Shown here in pieces: positions 59,672-64,000 of a stretch of 64,000 nt of DNA. A program made the translations under genes and the position numbers. Numbering within the stretch: position 1 is the first letter of the stretch; the number at the start of each line of letters is the position of its first letter. The DNA comes from JANRIZ01 sp033764445 (lineage in GTDB: Bacteria > Verrucomicrobiota > Verrucomicrobiia > JAWXBN01): contig JANRIZ010000058.1 in the NCBI GenBank assembly GCA_033764445.1, forward strand, positions 1 through 64,000, read 5' to 3'. The notes beneath the pieces are model-generated. The model saw only the letters and a program-made list of their open reading frames with translations. It did not search any database and was not told the DNA's origin.

Positions 59672-60855
59672 TTTTTGCGGAGGGGCGTGTACAGTGGATC
59701 ACCAATGACGGTGATCTGCCACGAAAGAAAGAGCAGCGAGGCATAGGCACTGTCGGCAAGGTTGAATCCCTTCAGCAACCGGTCCGTAAAAATATCCAGA
59801 TGAGGGGTCGGGTCCAGGTACGGTTCACTGACCGCGCCCATGGTGGCGGCGGCCCCCGCACGGATCAGCGGTCCGGCCCACCCCGCATTCGGATCCCTCA
59901 ACGTCGTCGCGCTGAAGGAATGAAGATGGTAGGCAATGGCCCCCTTGTTGAATCGAAATCCGGACACGGTAAAGGGTCCCGTGACATTCGGGGCATACCA
60001 GCCCATGTACAGGGCGGCATTGGTCATGGGAAAGGCCGGGTCAAAGATCGACTCCTTGTTGTCGGTCCGCACGGTCCAACCGGCAATCTCCAATTTGTGA
60101 ACCGCTCCCTGCAACCATCTGTCCCCGGGCGCAAAGGCTCCCTCCTGAATGCCGCGCATGTCGACATAGGCAAACCCTTTCAACCCGGCATCCTCGGCCT
60201 GGATCGCATCGTCAATCATACCCCGCACCTCACGGGGGGTGATGGCGTCCAGACGGGTCACCAGAAAAATCCCCAGCGGGGCGCTCTCGGCAAAGGGAAA
60301 AATCGAGTCAAAGTACGGGTTCTGCCAGGGCCCCTTCAGGGCGTAATCCTCCTTGGGCAGGAGGGCGAGTTCGGAATCCAGCGACGCCCCGTTGCGCAGG
60401 AATCCCTCGGGATAGGCCGGCATGAGCGCCATCTTGTCCAGAACCGGGTTCCTGCGTCCGGTCTCGTCCAAAACCACATCCGCAATCCTCAGAGGCAGGC
60501 CACGGATCAATACCAGATAACGGATTTCCCCGCCCATTGCCTCCCCTGCCTCGGCCTTGAACCGGTACAGACCCCGTTCCATCAGCGCCCGTTTGATGGG
60601 GTCACGGATCCGGATGTTGTAGTCCCCGCGGCTGATATCGTCGGCGATGGGGCAGCTGACCCGGATCAGGTTTGCCTCGGGGATCCCCCGCGCCTTCATG
60701 TAATGTCTGGCAAGTCCGCCGGCATCCGAATCCTCGGCGTTGTACACAACAACCACCCGTCCGGCCAGGGGATGTGGAGCCCGGTCCTGGGCGGGAGCCG
60801 TCGAAAAATGGGCCGAAGCGACCAGGAAAAGGGGGATCAGGAAACGCATCTTCAT
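59668..60855 (-). CDS. TIGR03790 family secreted protein
   Basis: A 395-residue protein with a signal peptide (MKMRFLIPLFLVASAHFSTAPAQ). The body matches TIGR03790: VVVVYNAEDSDAGGLARHYMKARGIPEANLI, then YLVLIRGLPLRI, GASLDSELALL, and YMGWYAPN. The family is of unknown function and is common in planctomycetes, verrucomicrobia and some proteobacteria. It shares an operon with GT9 and the metallo-hydrolase. Confidence 0.85.
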   Translation of the reverse strand: MKMRFLIPLFLVASAHFSTAPAQDRAPHPLAGRVVVVYNAEDSDAGGLARHYMKARGIPEANLIRVSCPIADDISRGDYNIRIRDPIKRALMERGLYRFKAEAGEAMGGEIRYLVLIRGLPLRIADVVLDETGRRNPVLDKMALMPAYPEGFLRNGASLDSELALLPKEDYALKGPWQNPYFDSIFPFAESAPLGIFLVTRLDAITPREVRGMIDDAIQAEDAGLKGFAYVDMRGIQEGAFAPGDRWLQGAVHKLEIAGWTVRTDNKESIFDPAFPMTNAALYMGWYAPNVTGPFTVSGFRFNKGAIAYHLHSFSATTLRDPNAGWAGPLIRAGAAATMGAVSEPYLDPTPHLDIFTDRLLKGFNLADSAYASLLFLSWQITVIGDPLYTPLRKK

Positions 60856-60867
60856 TGGGACGTTCCT

Positions 60868-61647
60868 CTAGAGGTCCATCTTCAATCCGTCCCAGGCCAG
60901 CCCCATTTTTTCGGGCAGCTCCGCCTGGGACCGGTCGTGATCGTACTCGTGGGTCAGATGGGTGAAATAGGTTTTCCGGGCATTGATGATCCGGGCAAAA
61001 TCAATGGCCTCGGGAAGGCTCATGTGGGTCGGGTGTTCGGCCTTGCGGAGGGCGTCGAGGACCATGACCTCGACCCCCCTGAGTTTCTCCAGGACGGCAT
61101 CGGGGATGGTTTTGGCATCGCTGATATAGGCGAATTTTTTCCGGCCTTCGTGTTCAAAGAGCAGTCCGAAGGTCGTGGTTTTGCCATGCGGCACGGGCAG
61201 GGGCGTGACGGTCAAATCCCCCAGGGTCACGGTTGATTCAAACACGTGTTCCTCCGGGCGGAAATAGCCGCGGGGGGCGTGGGTGGCCCCGAAGGCGTAA
61301 AAAAAGACGTGTTTGACAATGTCCATCGTCTGGGCGGAGGCATAGATGGGGATTCTCTCCCCGGTCATCTCGCAGAACCGGCGCAGATCATCCATCCCCA
61401 TCATGTGGTCCGCATGGGCATGGGTGATGATCACCGCATCCACATGGCGGATTTTTTCGCGCAGGGCCTGGATGCGAAACTCCGGACTGGTATCCACCAC
61501 CAGGCTGATTTTTTCCGTACGCACCCAGACCGAGGAGCGGGTGCGGTGGTTTTTGGGATTGGCCAGATACTCCGGGGGGTATTCCACTCCGATCAGGGGA
61601 CACCCCTGGGAGGTGCCGGTCCCCAGAAATGTGACTTCCAGACTCAT
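60868..61647 (-). CDS. Metallo-beta-lactamase-fold hydrolase (PhnP/RNase Z-like)
   Basis: A 259-residue metallo-hydrolase. Motifs: TFLGTGTSQGCP at the N-terminus, ITHAHADHMMGMDDL (HxHxDH), VPHGKTTTFG, ISDAKTIPD and THLTHEYDH. The pattern resembles PhnP phosphodiesterases acting on cyclic nucleotide/phosphate esters. The start at 61647 gives MSLEVTFLGTG; the longer frame upstream runs into the ferredoxin gene. It overlaps the ferredoxin gene by 4 bp. Confidence 0.88.
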   Translation of the reverse strand: MSLEVTFLGTGTSQGCPLIGVEYPPEYLANPKNHRTRSSVWVRTEKISLVVDTSPEFRIQALREKIRHVDAVIITHAHADHMMGMDDLRRFCEMTGERIPIYASAQTMDIVKHVFFYAFGATHAPRGYFRPEEHVFESTVTLGDLTVTPLPVPHGKTTTFGLLFEHEGRKKFAYISDAKTIPDAVLEKLRGVEVMVLDALRKAEHPTHMSLPEAIDFARIINARKTYFTHLTHEYDHDRSQAELPEKMGLAWDGLKMDL

Positions 61648-62018
61648 GACTGCGCGGCCTCCCCCGCTCCGGCGGCCTTTTCGGAAGGCACCCTGTTTTG
61701 GATCATGCCCCACAGGGGCTTGCCCCCCAATAAATGCCCGTCAATGAGGGCGGGGACATCTTCCGGACGGACCCCCGCGTACCAGAGTCCGTCCGGATAA
61801 ACCAGCACGGCCGGGCCGATCTCACAAAAACCCACGCTCGAACAATCCGTGCACATGATGTCGCCTTCGATCTTCGATTTGCGGAGTTGGTTGCGGTTTT
61901 TGAGTTCCTCGACAAACCGGGCCTTGACCTCCGACGAACCGCGTTCGGCACAGGATTTGCCATTGCACACAAAGACATGTTTTTTGAATGGGATGAGATT
62001 TTTGGGATTGTCCTCCAT
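61644..62018 (-). CDS. Thioredoxin-like [2Fe-2S] ferredoxin
   Basis: A 124-residue ferredoxin of the thioredoxin-like type. Cluster cysteines are in VFVCNGKSCAERG and CTDCSSVGFCEIGPAVLVYPDG. It heads a four-gene operon on the minus strand. Its redox partner is not evident. Confidence 0.88.
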   Translation of the reverse strand: MEDNPKNLIPFKKHVFVCNGKSCAERGSSEVKARFVEELKNRNQLRKSKIEGDIMCTDCSSVGFCEIGPAVLVYPDGLWYAGVRPEDVPALIDGHLLGGKPLWGMIQNRVPSEKAAGAGEAAQS

Positions 62019-62104
62019 GCGGCCAAAAGACTAGCAAAAGCAGTCATGAATACAATGGCTGTTCGATTGCACTTGCGGATCGATTTCTCACCCACTAGGG
62101 TTGG

Positions 62105-62821
62105 ATGAATGAAGGTGACACAACGGAATCAGGTCATCCATTGGATTGTTCCACCCCAGATCCACAGGGACTTTTCTGGCATCCGTGGCCGTGTCCTGCA
62201 TGCCGCAAACGCCTCTCCCCAATCGGTTACCTTATCGGACGCCATGAAGCAAGTCCGCCTTTTCGCAAAGACTCCCACGAAGCGATAACCGCCATTGAAA
62301 CCTCCGCCCTGCTGGAATGGGTTAAAAGCTGCCCTCATGTGGGTCCGAAGGTTTTGCATCTCCCGAAAATCTCCGAAGGTTCTGAACACCTCGTTTTTCT
62401 CGATGAAACCAATTCAATGGTTCTTAAAAAAACCCGTGAGGGCCTGTTCGGAGAATCGTATTTCATGAGGGGTCAGAAGGTTCATCAAAAGCCATGCACT
62501 CCGATTGAATATCTGATCCGATTGCGTCTGTGGCACAAATTGTTCGGTTCTGCACCGGAAACCATGGGGATCACTCCATCTGGTCAGATTATTTCCCGCC
62601 ACAAATTCATGGTCGGAAACCTGCCTTCCCAGAAAAAAGTTGATTTGTTTCTCGAATCCATGGGTATGACCGCTGTCAAGAAAAGCTGCTGGCTTTGGAA
62701 AAAGTCTTACCCGTCAGATCAGATTGAAATATGGCCGGGAGATGCCCGTGCCGACAATTTCGTCGACTGCCTGAATGAAATAGTTCCCATTGACATCCGT
62801 CTGTGGCTCTTGCAGACATAA
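62105..62821 (+). CDS. Putative polyvalent-type protein kinase-like protein
   Basis: A 238-residue protein. VLHLPKISEGSEHLVFLDE and SMVLKKTREG resemble a kinase nucleotide loop and Lys; LFLESMGM, WLWKK and GDARADNFVDCLNEIVPIDIRLW match the catalytic segment of putative polyvalent protein kinases found in phage and mobile-element proteins (DARxDNF, then PIDIR). The N-terminus has a CPAC-type metal-site hint (PWPCPACRKR). Function is unproven. It precedes recN on the same strand by 19 bp. Confidence 0.6.
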   Translation: MNEGDTTESGHPLDCSTPDPQGLFWHPWPCPACRKRLSPIGYLIGRHEASPPFRKDSHEAITAIETSALLEWVKSCPHVGPKVLHLPKISEGSEHLVFLDETNSMVLKKTREGLFGESYFMRGQKVHQKPCTPIEYLIRLRLWHKLFGSAPETMGITPSGQIISRHKFMVGNLPSQKKVDLFLESMGMTAVKKSCWLWKKSYPSDQIEIWPGDARADNFVDCLNEIVPIDIRLWLLQT

Positions 62822-62840
62822 TACACCTCAAAAAACAGCC

Positions 62841-64000
62841 ATGCTCGAAACTCTCCGCATCAAAAATCTGGCCCTTGTCGAGGACCTCTCGTGGGAACTG
62901 GGAACCGGCCTCAATATCATCACGGGCGAAACCGGGGCCGGGAAATCGATCATTACCGGCGCCCTCAATCTCCTGCTCGGGGAACGGGCCGACAAGGGGC
63001 TGATCCGCGCGGGAGCCGAGGTCTGCACTGTGGAGGCCTGTCTTCACATCCCCCCCTCCCAGATTCGGGCGCTCAACTTGCTGCTGACCGAAACCTCCGC
63101 AGAACCCTGCGACGGCGGGACACTGCTGATCAAACGCACCTTCTCCGCCGCCGGGGCCAACAAACAATTCGTCAACGGCAGTGCCGTCCCCTTGGGGGCG
63201 CTCAAAAAACTGGGCGATTCGCTCATCGACATGCACGGACCGCACGATCACCAGTCCCTCTTCGACCGGGACAAGCAGCTCCGCATCCTCGATGCCTTTG
63301 CCGGATGTGAAGCGGACCGGGAACAATTTGCGGAAGGATATGCCCGGCTGCGGGAGCTCATGGACCGGAAAGCAGCGCTGGCCCTCGACGAAAAGAGCCT
63401 GCGCCAGCAGATCGACCTGATCACCCATCAGGTCGCTGAAATCAAATCCGCCCAGCTCAAACCGGGCGACGGGGAAAACATTGAAACCGAATACCGTCGG
63501 GCGAGCAACGCGCAGCGCCTCCTGGAGACGGCGCAAAATGCGGCGAATCTGTTTCACGAAACCGACCCCTCCATTCTGGGCCTGCTCTCCCAGGTCGGGC
63601 GCAATTTGCGGGACCTGGCCCAGATCGATCCCGCCGCGGCGGAACTGGAGCAGACCAATGCCCGTCTTTTTGCGGAGGTGCAGGGGCTCCATGGGGAGAT
63701 TGGAAATTACATCGAACGCGTGGAGGCCAATCCGGCGGCTTTGCAGGAGCTGTCGGAGAAAATCTCCATTCTTCAGACGCTCAAACGCAAATACGGGTCC
63801 ACGGTCGAGGAGATTCTGGCTGCAGGGGCGGAGGCGGAGACACGGCTCAATACCCTGCTCAGCCGTGATGTGGAACTCGAAAAACTGGAGGCGGAAACGG
63901 AAAAACTCCGCGGGCAACTGACCCTCGAAGCCACGGCCCTCTCCCAAAAACGCCTGAAAGCCGGGCCAAAGCTGGCCAAACAGGTCACCCAGGAACTCAG
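62841..64000 (+). CDS. recN: DNA repair protein RecN (partial, 5' part)
   Basis: The first 386 codons of an SMC-like ATPase; the gene runs off the window. Start MLETLRIKNLALVEDLSWELG and Walker A ITGETGAGKSI are typical of RecN. DMHGPHDHQSLF is the RecN Q-loop region. The rest visible is coiled coil. RecN supports double-strand-break repair and is often SOS-controlled; I see no clear LexA box upstream. Confidence 0.93.
   Translation, partial: MLETLRIKNLALVEDLSWELGTGLNIITGETGAGKSIITGALNLLLGERADKGLIRAGAEVCTVEACLHIPPSQIRALNLLLTETSAEPCDGGTLLIKRTFSAAGANKQFVNGSAVPLGALKKLGDSLIDMHGPHDHQSLFDRDKQLRILDAFAGCEADREQFAEGYARLRELMDRKAALALDEKSLRQQIDLITHQVAEIKSAQLKPGDGENIETEYRRASNAQRLLETAQNAANLFHETDPSILGLLSQVGRNLRDLAQIDPAAAELEQTNARLFAEVQGLHGEIGNYIERVEANPAALQELSEKISILQTLKRKYGSTVEEILAAGAEAETRLNTLLSRDVELEKLEAETEKLRGQLTLEATALSQKRLKAGPKLAKQVTQEL

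Overview
The window reads as a chromosomal segment from a member of the Verrucomicrobiota (Planctomycetes-Verrucomicrobia-Chlamydiae superphylum). No rRNA is present, so this rests on gene content: a Planctomycetes/Verrucomicrobia-type bacterial microcompartment (BMC) locus, a Gram-negative Pup-like (UBact) proteasome locus, the futalosine menaquinone enzyme MqnC, a GntR/LacI-type regulator beside a pseudopilin trio, an S23 four-helix-bundle gene and a TIGR03790 protein. The DNA is GC-rich apart from a few AT-rich islands (about 20330-20500 and 48180-48270). Genes are tightly packed and many overlap by 4 bp (ATGA).

Layout. 1-4400: 3' part of a BMC operon, with two pentameric vertex proteins, a class II aldolase and a second aldolase-like enzyme (both with C-terminal encapsulation-peptide-like helices), and a malate/lactate dehydrogenase. 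An S23 four-helix-bundle gene bounded by inverted repeats interrupts it. 4500-14200: housekeeping genes (truB, RNase R, mqnC, beta-carbonic anhydrase, inositol phosphatase) and two divergent polytopic membrane proteins. 14200-21600 (minus strand): a TPR membrane protein, three pilin-like proteins, an AT-rich control region and a GntR/LacI-type regulator. 21650-26200 (minus): a SurA-like PPIase and Mfd, which carries two in-frame insertions seeded by the same short repeat. 26200-30200: an accessory patch with a duplicated structured repeat, a UPF0175/DUF3368 toxin-antitoxin pair whose toxin is frameshifted, a PfkB kinase, pyrE and an intact VapBC-like pair.

30295-41511: the main system of interest, a prokaryotic ubiquitin-like modification and proteasome locus: dop, ubact, prcB and prcA in overlapping order, with the ligase pafA about 6.5 kb downstream. 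Between them lie a glycoside hydrolase-GT2 fusion, an EgtD-like methyltransferase, YajQ, a double-CDGSH protein and a glycosyltransferase. UBact ends in Gln, so Dop would have to deamidate it before PafA could attach it to lysines. PrcB keeps the catalytic Thr, Asp and Lys. No Mpa/ARC unfoldase gene is in the window.

41575-64000: cysteine desulfurase, polyprenyl synthase, N-acetylglutamate synthase, a DUF4143 ATPase, TsaD, an amino-sugar cluster (ROK protein, PIG-L deacetylase, NagB), a STAS/RsbU partner-switching pair, grpE-dnaJ-rsmE, a minus-strand four-gene operon (ferredoxin, metallo-hydrolase, TIGR03790, GT9), a kinase-like protein, and the 5' part of recN, which runs off the end. No tRNA, rRNA or CRISPR array was seen, nor any transposase.
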